A stretch of DNA of 64,000 nt from Acorus gramineus (Eukaryota > Streptophyta > Magnoliopsida > Acorales > Acoraceae): positions 14,147,496 through 14,211,495 of the forward strand of contig CM060857.1 in assembly GCA_030737835.1 (NCBI GenBank), given 5' to 3'. Positions 48,701 to 61,046 of the stretch are shown here, in pieces. Under the pieces are notes generated by a model that did no database searches, was not told the origin of the DNA, and was given only the letters and a program-made list of their open reading frames with translations. The position numbers and the translations under genes were made by a program. Every line of letters starts with the position of its first letter. The first letter of the stretch is position 1.

Positions 48701-51700
48701 CAGAAATAATGTTAATAATCTTGTGATTATTTTCACCCAACAATCTGAGTATTAATGCAGAGGGAAAACAAAGTAATACCAGACTGTTGCCTTGATCAAC
48801 CTGATTTTCTTGGCAATTTTGCAAAACTTGTAGCTGTTTAATCTTTTTAATTAGTTCCGCTTGCACATCACTGTGTCCATTTATATTCTCCTCTGCCTCA
48901 TTCTGCCAAAACAGAGATATAAAAACCCTTAGTTCCATACTCTCAATCATCTGTCCTGGAAAAGCAATCAAATTGGCAGAAAAGAAATAATGAATATTTA
49001 ACCCATCTCTATCTAACCTTGTGGACGGAGAAATCTGAAGCACTTTTACTGTTCGAGTTGATTGTAGGTTCTTCATTGGACTGCTTCTCATCTTTCCTAA
49101 GTTTCAATTCCTTCTCGAGTTCTTGAGCTCTTTTCAGATACTCATCTTTTTCCTCCTCCAGGCTTTGAATTTTTCTCTTGAATTGGCTATTTGCTCTTTT
49201 CATACGGCTAAGTTCATTCTTCAGCTCAGCATCTTGAGCAGATAATGCATCCCTTGCAGATAGATCACCTTCCAATAGCAGAACCTTTTCTTCTAGGGCC
49301 ACCATCCTACGTCTTGCATCCTCACTTTCAGTCAAATCCTTTTTCATTCTTGACAATTTATCAACGAACGAAATTCTTTCCACCTTTAATTCTTCACAAT
49401 CACTAGATACTGTTTGCAAAGATGCTTCCAGTTTCACCTTCTCAAACTTTGTCTCATCAAGGGAGTTTCTAAGATCCAAAATTTCATCCTGAAGGTGTAC
49501 TATCTTTTGCAGTTGATCTTTTAGGCTCCAAATTTCTTCAGTCAATTGCTGTTTTTCATATTCAGAGGCTTTAAGTTTTATTTCAAGCTCATTCACTATT
49601 CTGGTAAACTGTGGTTCACTAGATTCAACACCCTCCAGTGGTATCTGCATATGTTTTAAATCAGCCACCAATAATTCATCACTCAGCTTGGAAGAAGTGC
49701 CAATACCAGTCGACCCTTGTGACTTACTTTCAGATTCCAGAGGCGATTCTGTATCAACCAACCAAGCCTTTGAGTGGACTTTATTAAGATTATCTTCCAG
49801 TTCCGATTGACCTGGATGAAGGATAGATACTTTGGGTACTCCCTCTGGTGTAAGTTGCCCATTTTCATATTGAGCCGGAACTAATTCTGCTGTGAAATGT
49901 GTGACCTCTGTTTGAAGTTGCCCTACCACAACCATCTTCTCCGGTGGCACCTCATCACACAAATTACGTGCATGACTGAAATTATCTGGATGCGCATGCG
50001 AGTGGAAGTGCTCTACATCTTTATTCAATGATGAAAGCTTAAACTCTAGAATCTCAACTTTTTTGTGCAACTCATAATTCTTTTTTTGTGATTCCCTCAA
50101 CTCAACTTCAATGTGTGCACAATGCTCATGCATCTCCAGTTTCTTCCTCCTCAGGTCGCCAGTCAATTCCTGAAGGGAACTGCATTCTTCAATAAGGTTC
50201 TCGATTGTGGCTTGTAATTTTACCTGGGCTCTTTTTGAAAATTCTGACTGTTCTTGGGCTTCTGATAACTTTTTTTGAAAATCTTGCAATCTTTCTTTAT
50301 GTTCCACTTTCTGCATTTCCATTTCAATTCCCAGTCTTTCAATCTGATCACGAAGATCAATCACAAGGCGCCTAGAATTTTCCACTTCCAGGTGGTTGGA
50401 TTCCCTTTCATGTGTATAATACCTTAATTGTGCTTCTAAGCCAGATACCCGTTCTGATAACTGAACATTTTCTTGCTCCAACTCAGATATATGAAGTTCT
50501 AATTCACACTTGCTACCTTCAAGCTCCATAGACTTCCTTTCAAGAATTTTACTGGCAGATTCCCGAGTTTCCATGCTGCTGGTAAGCACCATCATATCCT
50601 GTTGCACATCATCCAAGCATTTAGATGTGATACTACTCCCCCTTAGTGCAGTTTCCAAATCTTTCTCCAACTGATTTTTATCCTTTAATAGGCTAGCAAT
50701 CAAAGTTTCTGATTCACTTTGAGAATTTCGGAGCACATCCTCTTCTTTCAACAAGAAGCCAGACTTGAGCAAGTCTATCTCAGTCCTCTTCACCGCCAGT
50801 TGTTGATTAATGTCCTCATTATCTAATTGTAGCTTGTCATTCAAATGTTTCAGTTCTTGTTCTTTCAAAACATATTCTTCCAGATTCTTCTGAGTTTCAG
50901 CAAGCTGTGCATCTTGCTCTCTGATATCTGAACCAGTAAACGTATCTTTGCATTCAGCATGCTTTGCCTCCAATATATTATTCAACTCAAGAAATTTTTC
51001 CACCATAGTTTTGACCTTCTCTGGGGTGATTGGATCCTCACTGCCTGAATTCATCAAGTTAAAACTTTCTGATTCGATAAAAACATCAGAACATATTCCT
51101 CCATGCCATGTGTTTTTAACTTTTGATAAGGTCAGCAGAAGTTGGTTATAGAAGTTTGATAAGATGATTAAAATTTCCTTATTCTGGATAGTTCCATGGA
51201 AATTTTCAAGCTCTGACCGCACAACAGTCAATTCAACCCCTTTCTCTTCTACTTCCATCAAGCTTTGACAAAGTTTGGCATCAAGATCAGAAGCCTTATC
51301 TTTGAAATGCTGCAATTCAAGCTCAAGTGCAGTGTGTTTTTTCTGGAGAAGGCCAACTTGAATTTGTAAGCTCTCAGTGACATTTCCATCATTAAGCATC
51401 TCCGCATTCTTCAGCTCTCCTTCTAGATGGTATTTAAGTAGGCTAATCTCAGACTCAGCATTTCCTGAAGATGCACTAACTGGACTATCATCCAATGCTG
51501 CCACAGTAGAAGTCTCTTTCATTAAAGAATCTTTTTCTGATTCCTTCATCTTATACATAAGTTCCAAGTTTTCATCAGTAAGCTCATTGCAGTCCCTCTC
51601 TAGCTCCTGTACTTTAATTCTCAAGTCTTCAACTTCTTTTATCAGATCAGAATCACCTCCCCTGGAGATCTCACCGTCCTTTAAATCTTTGAAATCAACT

Positions 51701-54700
51701 AAATTGGATAGCTTGGTTTCCAACTCAGCTATTTCTTTTTCTTTAAGAGAGAGTTTATTTGCCCATTCTGCCTCTTTATCGTGAAGAGCCTGGTCCTTCA
51801 GCGATCCTGTGAGTTTGATCTCGTGATCTTTTTCCTCCAGGCTTTTCTCGAGTGACTTAACGACACACTGCAGTTTGCTCTCTGATTCCTGTAGCTCGTG
51901 CAACTGAAGTAGAAGATCGTGGCGGTAGTCCATTCCAGAATTCCCATCCCACTTTCCAGATATTGCCTCAACATTACTGTCTTCAGGATTAGTGAACCCC
52001 TTCTGTAAATTCTTGACCAAAGATTCATCATGTAAATCAAGTCTCCTACTTTGGTCTGTTCCTGAGATAGAGCTTTCGATATTCATCAGATCCTTCTTCT
52101 CTGAAAGATTCACTATTTCAATTCCTTGTTTCTCTATGGTCTCCTCCAGTTCCTGAAGAATAGAAATAAGCTCGAGATTTGCCTCTTGAGACTTCTTCAG
52201 CTGCAGAGTTAGATTAGTACTAGATTCCTTCTGGAACTTCAGCTCATCTTCAAGTTCCTTTTTCAAATTAATAAGATCTTCTGACGGAGAACTGGAATTA
52301 TCACTAACAGATTGTTTAGCTGTCAACTCCTCTACAGAAAGTTTCATTTTTTCAATTTCCTGCCTCAATGAATCACGTTCACTGCATGCCATTGAAAGCT
52401 TCATGTCCAGATTTGCCCGTTTCCTAGATTGATCAGCTAAATCTTTCTTTAATTTATCAAGATCAATCTTTGTCTTTCGAGCATTATTTTCCCACATTTT
52501 AGCCTCCGCACGTAGATCCTCAATTGTATGTTCAGCAGCTTCAAGGAGGTCTTTGGAAGAATTTTTATTCCTTAATGACGATGGGGCAAGAGAATGAGAA
52601 GAATTTTGCCCCGTAAGCTCATGCCACTGGTTTTGATAATGAATACCAGAACCTGTGGTCCTTGAGTTAAAGGAAGATTGATTAGATCTAGGAACTTCAT
52701 CACCCAGATCACTGATATATGTCCCACCAATTTGGGAGCCCGCAGAATCTTGTCTACCAATGTGATTATAAGATCCACGACTTAAGTTGTTTCCAGGCGA
52801 TAAGATGGTCCTGCCTAATGATTCCCCTGAGTCAGAACTACGGTGTGATCCTGATCCTGAAAAACTCAAGTCCTAGAATTTGTTCATCATTGCGGATACA
52901 AAAATGTCAGAAACATTAATAGAATACCAACCTCAAAGTAAGAGCAATTACAATATTTATACATAAACACGACTGCATAAAGAATGATGATGCCACCTGA
53001 TAAAAAGGACTCAATGTATAACAATTATAAACTAGTGCCTTAATGAGGATGCTAAGTGACATAACCCATAGATGTGGGGAAACATGAAATAATAAATATC
53101 ATCAATATCAAATTATGTAATTATCAAAATAAAAGGACAAACCTATATAATTCGGCCAATCACAATATATTTTGAGAGATACATACCAAGAAAAAACACA
53201 AGAAATCCTAAGCTACTAGAAGAAATGCATCAATATGAATGGATGGTTCTCATATTTCCAATAAGCATGTGAATTTAAAAGCTAACCTTGAATTTGAGAA
53301 ATCATTGATTAATAACATAAACACAAAGGTCGCCTTGATTAGATTCTTTCCTTGAGAACCAAGTATTATCCTATTCAGTTAGAATGTTCTGAATGTCAGT
53401 ATCCTCTCTAATTGGTTTCTTTCCTAATCATAATTCGCTGAAATCAATAGATTGCACAATGCCAGGCACTTTTATCTGTTTTACATGCTTATTAATGAAA
53501 ACATCAATATTCTACTCTCAGATTAATCCGTGGAAAAAGGGACAGGTTAAAAAGGTCAAAAGAACTCCTCTAAAGGAAGTCAATAACTTCGAGCAGGGCA
53601 ACATTTTTCTTGTTTCTAGACAGAAACTGTATTTCTAAAATATTTCACATGTCAAAGGGTGCGAGGTTCCTTAATTGGTGATATCCAATATTTCACGATC
53701 TTTATTAAATGAAGTGGATGATGTTAAAACAATACTTTAACACACTACCTAAAATTCAAAGAGAACCACTGACCAAATGAGCAAAGAAATGTCATGGATC
53801 ATGAAATCAGAGCTTGGAAATTTTTATGTGCAAGAAATTACTCTACCCTGAAGATAGACAATTTACCCGATTTCCAAGTTCATCTGGGTGCGATGTGCTG
53901 CCCAAATGGTTACCAGAAGAAGATCCAACGCTTCTATTGAACGAAATATCAGATCCATCAGACTTGTTGTCCATGTCATCATTTTCTGTGTACAGATCAT
54001 CCAAATTGGAAGCTGATCCTTTCCTGCAATTTATAATGTCAAGCAATAGAAAAATGACAGAAAACATTTAATATGGAAATAATTCACGCTATTATCAGAA
54101 CCTGAATTTTGTTTTTTGGTTGAGACACTGTATTTTGACCTGAAAATCAGAATGACAATAAAACTAGTTATGTGGAAGATTCCAGAAAGCAAGAAGAGAT
54201 AGCATGAGATGGACACGTCGACAATCACGTCAATCACGTCACATGGTCTAAGTATCCATACGATGGTCATAAAGAAAATAAAATATAAAAAAACATGTAA
54301 AATGGAAAAAAATGCCTGAGATATAACAAATAACTCAATTTTTCAAGTTACAATCATTCAGCACTTGATTTGGTCTAACTCAACAGATTTGCAGGATCCA
54401 CATTTGAAATATTAAGACACCTTAAAATGAGTGGTTCATTTCATTACCAAATCCTGTTAAATTGTGGAAAATTAAATAACTCAAGTTTCAAAGCATAATT
54501 CTTTTTTCTTTTTTTTTTGATATCGGAGGGACCATGGCTGGCCTTACGATCAAGCTAGGAAAGCTACCTCCACCTGGAAAATTCTTTCGAATAATCACCA
54601 ACAAACAGGTGGGTAAGTCAGCGCCAAGACTCAAACCCAAAACCTACCCTTAACACAGGTAGGCCCTGAACCGTTGTTCTATTCTATAATTGTTAATGCT

Positions 54701-57700
54701 ACATATGGGTATGATCAGCAATCAGAGGATGCAGTTATTTTTATTTGATCTTGTAATTGGCTTGTTTATTAAGGGTAGTTTTTTATACATATTTTCAAGG
54801 AGTTGCCAATATTGAACAAATTTTAGGACACTCCCACCTTTAAGTCAAATAAACATAAAATAAAATAATAAAATCAGAGGATGCAGAATAGCGCCAGAGA
54901 TCATCGAAATTAATGGGTTTTATATTATTATCTGGATTTATCAATTTAATCCAAACTTAAAAAGAAAATCAGAGGATGTAGAAAAGCTAGATATCCAAAG
55001 CACAGAGTCCGGTAATTTTATTAATGGAAACAACAAATTCTTTCCATGGGTGATCATCGGTCAGTGACTAATAATGTGTAGTTTTGAATTTGTAGTTATA
55101 TGACTAGTAAAACGGTTAGTCTACCAATCTTTATCAAATTTCACTATATTCTCGGTGCAGATCAGTTAAATAAGCATGTAGATGTCACCAGTAATGGCAT
55201 ATTTATATAATGGTGAAAGAGTACCTACCATCTTTTTTAATTTTAATTTTTCAACAATGTAGTTTAAGTCATCAGATTTGGATAAGATAACGTGGTATAA
55301 AACACACACCTGTAAAATTGTCCCATGAGCACTTTTCTTCAAAGGCAATGAAATAGGGCCTGGATCACTTGGACTCATGAAATCCGTTAAATTAACGGTT
55401 GCCTCTCCCAGGATACCAGCTCTGGCTGAACCCTACAAATTGAAGTTGCCTGAACTGCTCAAATTTCAATAGGAATCCGATTTCTAAATATTTCAAGAAA
55501 CAGGCATAGAAACCAAAAGGAAAGAAAGAAAGAAAGAAAGAAAAGATGAAAAATCACTAGATGTCAGTGTAAGATTTAGAGTTCAGACCATAGAAACAAC
55601 AATCTTAAAGAGACACTCTTCAAGATCTTTCGAAGCATCATGTGAAATCCAGATAGACTCTGAAAGAGACTCAGGCCATTGGCAAGTTCCATTGCGGACT
55701 ACAGCTTTGCTTGATTTTGCAATTGTCTTTCCCGTTTCCACTGATATAATGGACACAAAAAGCTTGTCCCATCCTTTTGGCACCTGATACAACAAATGTG
55801 TGTTAGGGAAACTCTTCTAAACAAAATGTGTTTTATTAAAAGTGCAGCCCTTAGAAATTGGTGAACATCCGACTCATGGAGACTCAGGAGTAACAAAAGA
55901 CTCCACTAGGAAATTATTTACTTTATCATAAAGCTCTTTGATCTAGTAGCACCCAACCTTCTACAAGCAGGGGCGGCGCTAGGTTATTAGGGGTGGGTTG
56001 ACCCTATCAAAATTTAAAAAAAACCCTAGAGAACAAGACATGGCATTAATGTATGTGTGAAATGATCAATTAATTTAGAGAAGAAAAAATTATTCTCATG
56101 TTGTCTCTCTTTGGAAGAGACACACAGATGGAAGGGTTGGCAAATATGAGAAGTTATTGCAATGTATGGCCCCAATCTAATCAATTTGGAATGACATAAT
56201 GTTCCATTTTATTTTGAGAAAGGACTACCCGTGATGATCCCAAATTATAATATATCCGATTTGTATTCGTAAAATCACAGGTCTATCATTTTCATTAGGC
56301 AAAATAACCAACATAGTTAGAAAAATTTGTCAAACCAGTGTTTAGGTGGTGGGGTCATTCATGATGCCCATATATACAACCAAATCAAGAGGTCCATTTA
56401 TACAACCAAACCCCGTCCAATTTTTTATTTTGGAAAATAATATGTTCAGCCCCTTGTGCAACCTCAATTGCAGTTCATATTGGTTTTTATTTTATTTAAA
56501 AAAATCATATATTCTTCCATTGAAGTAACATAGTTATATGAAATGAAGTATATACTGAGATATATTAGTGTATTTTTTTCGCACTGAAAAAATAATAAAT
56601 TTTTAGGTCATACACTATGATAATTCACATACAATGATAGCATAGTATATATTATGTTATCATAGTATATGAACTACAAAACGGCTGCAAAATGGACTGA
56701 GTGTATCAGAACTCTTTTTTATCACGGGATCTTTTAAAAACCATATCATGACACTGGGACCTTTATTTTCCATCGCCAACTCGTCAATCACCAACACACA
56801 GACAGGTGCGCTGATCACAGACGGATGGATTGGACGCGCCGATAATGTTGATAATGAAATTATCATACAACGATTTCAAAATATGAAATTTTGTCAAGAA
56901 CAATCCTAAAAGTTTATATATTGAAAATATTTGACCTCCTTTCTTTGATAGTTTATTTTTTATTAATGTAAATTGTTTTATTTTCAAAAAAACAGTTTAT
57001 GTTTTTTTTATAAATATATGGTAAGAATAGATTTTAAAATTTTTTTATGAAAATTATGTTTTAATGACCCCATCTATGAAAATTCCTGGAGCCGCCACTG
57101 TCTACAAGAAACATAGAATGAATTGGTACTGAACAGTATCATTTTGCATTTAAACAATGGAAAATGGCCAATTATATCAAGAAAATACTCAGTTTGTTTA
57201 AAGAAACTGTAAAGAATATAATAGATTGTCCTTAGAACATTCTCAAGTGATATAGCAGTGGATAAAAAAAGGTTGAATGTGTTCAACTCTTCTAAAACCA
57301 GAAAACATAGAAGACATAAATATGAATTAGTGACTGACATCAGGCAGAAAAGGTGCATATCTTCATGAACTTTTTGATGTGGACATTACAACATCCGGCA
57401 CATGTAATTAAAGCAAATGCATTTAACTCGTATTTTCTTTACCACTGTACAACTCTGAGATAATAGCCATCAAGACTAACCCTTTCAATTCCCATACAAC
57501 TACAAGGAAACTCATTTAGTTATATCCATTGCAATTAATAATAGAGAATTATTTTGTTCATTGCACTGCCAGGTCATATTCCAAGGATAAGTATCATGCA
57601 TTTGAAGAACACAATTGGAGTGAGATGATGCATAAACAAAAACAATGTCAACTCTGATATTTCAAGGAAGCTATAAAAATCTCTTGAATTCACTTATCAA

Positions 57701-58479
57701 CAATAGAGTATGGCTCCATATCCAGAAAAGATGAATACTTGAAGCCACCACACAGACAGTGTCGGGCAAATGCATCTAGTGGTGTGTTTAAGTAATAATG
57801 CAGATGAGATGTTCACTTCTCAATCCAAATCACTGTGTGTTCAAGAAGTTTTCTATAGGTGCAGGTTGTAAATTTCATCTGTTCAACACGACACATTAAT
57901 TGTCAATATCAAAAAATGGTAACCAAAAACGTTCAGGTGTATCGTAAACTATACATTTCACTTTACATCACTCCTTAAGTTAAAATCTTTTTGTTACCAT
58001 TATCTGCAAATGAAATTGTTCTTGTTTTTTGTCCACTCTATTTTCATGTCAGGAAAATGTGCCTAATTTTAGCTCTTCTTTTATAAGATCTGATTGACTG
58101 ATACATAGAAAACTACATATTATACAAACTTCCTTAAATCTAACTAAAACAAAATTAAAAACACTGTTCAATAAAAAAAAAGGAGTCAAGATTACATGCA
58201 AGATTTTCTAAGAGACGAATAAAAAAACCTGAATTCCTAAAACACGACTATTGAAAAGTAGCGAAAAAAAAAAATCAAAATCGAATTCACGACATATACA
58301 AAACAAACTTTACAGAACCTTGAAAAAGACGATTCAAGAAAGATAGAAATGAAGAAAGAACAGATTCCAAGACAGAATCTCTCATCGTCTGCACTTACCT
58401 GAGACGCCTGAAACTTCGAGAATCTGAAGTCGATCTTCTCCCCTGATTTCGACGACCTGTGCCTTTGCAATCTGAACAT
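45770..58479 (-). CDS. NT-C2 domain, long coiled-coil protein (myosin-heavy-chain-related/USO1-like), nine exons
   Basis: Exons 58479-58399, 55783-55589, 55432-55310, 54140-54103, 54023-53867, 52872-49018, 48902-48780, 46605-46475 and 46001-45770 join in frame to 1,644 residues. Residues 1-about 150 form an EEIG1/EHBP1-type N-terminal C2 domain (start MFRLQRHRSSKSGEKIDF, then PKGWDKLFVSI, GEATVNLTDF, LPLKKS). A Ser-rich linker follows (SSGNHLGSTS). From about residue 280 nearly to the end the protein is a heptad-rich coiled coil, mostly in one 3,855-bp exon. The C-terminus ends KEKRWFS, as in plant relatives such as At1g63300 and At5g41140. The C2 domain suggests membrane or phospholipid docking and the rod suggests a tether or scaffold; plant members have few defined roles. 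The start was chosen at MFRL because it matches the family; an in-frame upstream Met exists. No breaks were seen. Confidence 0.92.
47477..47780. mobile_element. PIF/Harbinger-like MITE in intron 7 of the coiled-coil gene
   Basis: The left end GAGTGTGTTTGTGC and the right end GTACAAACACACCC are inverted repeats. TAA borders both sides (47474-47476 and 47781-47783). The interior pairs extensively: AAGGGAAAATGAGAGAAAGTG on the left matches the inverse of CACTTTCCCTTATTTTCCC on the right. It is 304 bp and non-coding. Confidence 0.8.
48131..48223 (+). mobile_element. SINE-like insert in intron 7 of the coiled-coil gene
   Basis: It has TGGGGCTTGGATCC near its start, then TTGCAACCATGAGATC, a B-box-like GATTTAAATCCT, a TTACCTAAC end and a poly(A) tail. 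Imperfect flanks AAATGTAAC and GAATGCAAC (7 of 9) may be the target duplication. The 3' half is shared with 38745-38819. Confidence 0.55.
54501..54684 (-). mobile_element. SINE, reverse orientation, in intron 3 of the coiled-coil gene
   Basis: On the minus strand it starts near GGTTCAGGGCCTACC, carries GGGTTTGAGTCTTGG in the B-box position, and ends in an A-rich tail (seen as the T run at 54501-54518). Short flanks CATAATT (54494-54500) and TATAATT (54685-54691) fit a target duplication with one mismatch. A partial copy is at 4369-4460. Confidence 0.65.
55521..55543 (+). repeat. (GAAA)n microsatellite
   Basis: About six GAAA/AAAG units lie in intron 2 of the coiled-coil gene, close to exon 2. 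It is a simple repeat with no other signal. Confidence 0.85.
55968..57100. mobile_element. Non-autonomous hAT element in intron 1 of the coiled-coil gene
   Basis: The ends CAGGGGCGGCGCTAGG and CCTGGAGCCGCCACTG are imperfect inverted repeats that begin CAG, as hAT ends do. A perfect 8-bp direct repeat TCTACAAG borders both sides (55960-55967 and 57101-57108), the hAT signature. The 1,133-bp interior has no transposase. It holds a smaller repeat core at about 56590-56690 (CATAGTATATATTATG-type) that also occurs near 19050 and 28060, suggesting a nested older element. Confidence 0.88.
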
Positions 58480-58500
58480 TCTCTCTCTCTCTCTCTCTCT
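58480..58500 (-). repeat. (GA)n tract abutting the coiled-coil gene start codon
   Basis: In the mRNA sense this is a GA run of about ten units that ends directly at the ATG. A second GA/TC run is at 58584-58599. Purine-rich leaders of this type are common in plant transcripts. Confidence 0.85.
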
Positions 58501-58599
58501 GTGAGCGACAAATCGAACCAAATTAGAGGAACTGAAACACCAGCTTCATCAAATAAGAGTTTGTTATAGCTTCAGAGGTTAGTGAGAGAGAGAGAGAGA

Positions 58600-59655
58600 A
58601 ATGAGAGCGTTAGAGAAGGGTTTTTATTTTTTTTAATGTTTCGCGTTTAATGTGAGTGGAGTTACGGTTACCTCCGGTGGGTTTAAAAGCTGGAGAAACA
58701 GGGAAAGCTCTCGCGACTCTGTATGTTGAGAGCGATTTGTCGTCCGACTCGGCGATGCAAAGCAGGTGTGATTTACTGCGGATTACGACAGACAAACCTT
58801 CCTTGTAAAGAAGTTGAGACGAAGTTTGCCGGCTTTAAACGCGCTCGTGTTGGAATCTTAACCGCGGGAGCAACATAAGTTATTACATTATTGTCTGTTC
58901 TTTGATTCTAACTGTCGTTCTAGTGGGTGCAATTGGCTGGTTCAAAATGGCCCAACTGGAACCCGTTTAATATTTTACTGTATTTATTATAACAATATAT
59001 ATATAATAGATAATTATTTATGTTTTGAATTGAATATGGATTTTTTTCCTTCATAAAAACTAAAAAATGTGGATAATGAGTTACTGATAAAATTGGTAGA
59101 CTTTTTATTATGTTAAATTCGTATATTTTATCTTCTATTTTTTAATTTATTGTAGATTATATTTAAGACAATTTTATAATATGTATGAATATTAATCAAA
59201 ACAATAGGTAATTGACACGTGTCCACCTCATAAGATAAATATCTTCGATCGATGTTAGAAACATGCCTGACCTACCTAGTTGATCGATCATCTTTCCATT
59301 GATCGATCCCCCTTATCATTGATCGATCATCCTCATCTTCGATCAACCCGGGCGAATGAAGCATAATTGGTAAATTGGTTCAATCAAGTTTTTCTAACCC
59401 AAATGTGAAACCGGTTTTCGATCGATATGATCGAGTAGTAATTCATTACGTGTGGTAACAGAACTGTCGACAACCTGTTCACACACTTTTCTCCTTGGAC
59501 ACAGTGAGAACCTACGTTTTGCAATTATATAACCAAACAGAAAAACTAGGACAGCTTCCTATAGATAGATTTTAGACAAATAGTGTTTAAAAGTTGCATT
59601 TTTCAAAAGTCAATGGCAGCTTATTGTAGAATCAGTTTTAAAGCCTAATATTTGT
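58600..59655. other. Promoter side of the coiled-coil gene and spacer
   Basis: 58600-58870 is a less AT-rich block likely to contain the coiled-coil gene promoter and leader. Beyond it is AT-rich spacer. At 59243-59431 several GATCGATC words occur, three of them as TTGATCGATC at 59280, 59299 and 59319, spaced 19-20 bp. No gene is supported. Confidence 0.45.
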
Positions 59656-60054
59656 TAGCTCTGGCCCATTGAAAAGACAAATCATGCAAAGCAAAAGTGT
59701 TCTGATCCATCATCCTGGCATGTGTTTGGGCACTCTGGTTAGCAAGAAATGATGTACTATTTAATGGGCAGCGCTTCTATTTTGAAAATTTTGACATTTG
59801 ACAATGATGTTAATCAAAGATTGGGGTGTCCATCTATCCGGACTTCCAGAGCAAAAACGATTTGCTTCGAGGGGGGATCCATGGTTCTCGAAGAGTAAGA
59901 GTCGACGTCCACTCTACCTCACCAGGTAAACACTTGTCCACCGGGTAACCTGTCCATGCCTGCGGTGCATGAGGTGGTGGCGACTATGTTTTGTTGTTTT
60001 ATTCAATCATTGTGATTACATATATTTAATAGCAATGCCTACTTTGTTAAAAAA
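59656..60054 (+). mobile_element. 5'-truncated LINE with target-site duplication
   Basis: From 59715 the frame reads LACVWALWLARNDVLFNG, the W-x-x-W-x-x-RN block at the end of plant LINE ORF2 after the zf-RVT domain. The insert ends in an A run and is bordered by AAGCCTAATATTTGT (59641-59655) and AAGCATAATATTTGT (60055-60069), one mismatch in 15. It is a dead fragment. Confidence 0.85.
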
Positions 60055-60521
60055 AAGCATAATATTTGTAAAAAAATCAATTTTACAATCGGACAACTAA
60101 GAGATAATTGTTGTTTCTATTGGACATAGACCACCGTATCCACATAATATGCGTAACAAACTATATTTATAAAACTTTAAAATTTAAAGAATATAATATA
60201 AAAAAAAATTTAGGTATTACAAAAAATTAAAAAGTCGATCATGTGTTTGTAAGAAATTTTTTTCTTTTTTTTCCTTTATTTTTTTGGTGAGGGTGTTTGT
60301 AAGAAATTCTGTTGGAGCACAAAGTCTAGAGTGGTGTTGTGAAGCTGCCCGGGGAAAAAAACGGAGGGTGAGAATAAATAAGTTGTCCATGCGGATGAGA
60401 ATAACACGGGCTTAACGAGGGCGACGGCAGTTTAACGTAGGGAGGGGGGAATAATGTAAATGCGACGGCTTTATCAAGACCACATCGCCCTCGTGAGCGC
60501 TGATTTTTACAAAATAAACAA

Positions 60522-61046
60522 GGGAAAAATCCATATAACCCCCTGTAAACTGCCCAAATTCATATAACCCCCTGACTTTTCCTGAAATCCATTTAACCCT
60601 CTCAAAACACCTATGTAAATCCAAATAACCTTCGTGAGTTAAATTTTCATTGACAGGTGATAAATATTCTGATTGGTTAATTCTGACTAAAAATAAAGTA
60701 TATCGAAAACTCCTATAATGTGTTAAAAATGCAAACAATTATCTATAAATAATGATTTTGTCTTTATGGGTTGTTATTTAAGATCTATTGGGAGTGGTAA
60801 AATCATCATCTATATAAGGTCTTTTATATTTTTAAGATATTATAGGGGTTTTTGATATACTGTGTTTTTTATCAGGGTTAACCAAACGGAATATTTGCAT
60901 AATATATATTTGTCATATGAAAGTTTAACTCAAGAGGTTATTTAGATTTACATAGGTATTTTCAAAGGGTTATATAAACTCCAGGAAAATTTAAGAGATT
61001 GTATGGATTTTGAACAGTTTACAAGGGTGTTATTTGAATTTTTCCC
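60522..61046. mobile_element. Hairpin MITE copy C, same family as 43831 and 44619
   Basis: It begins GGGAAAAATCCATATAACC and ends GAATTTTTCCCC. It shares with copies A and B the order GTAAACTGCC, CATATAACCCC, AACACCTATGTAAAT, TTAAATTTTCATTGACAG and a central hairpin. An adjacent 9-bp duplication is not clear: ATAAACAA occurs just left of the element and again about 8 bp beyond its right end, so the right border may have drifted. Confidence 0.72.

Noticed and set aside
51377-51784. 135-codon plus-strand frame inside the large coiled-coil exon
   Set aside because: It is a Ser/Leu-rich antisense shadow of coiled-coil codons.
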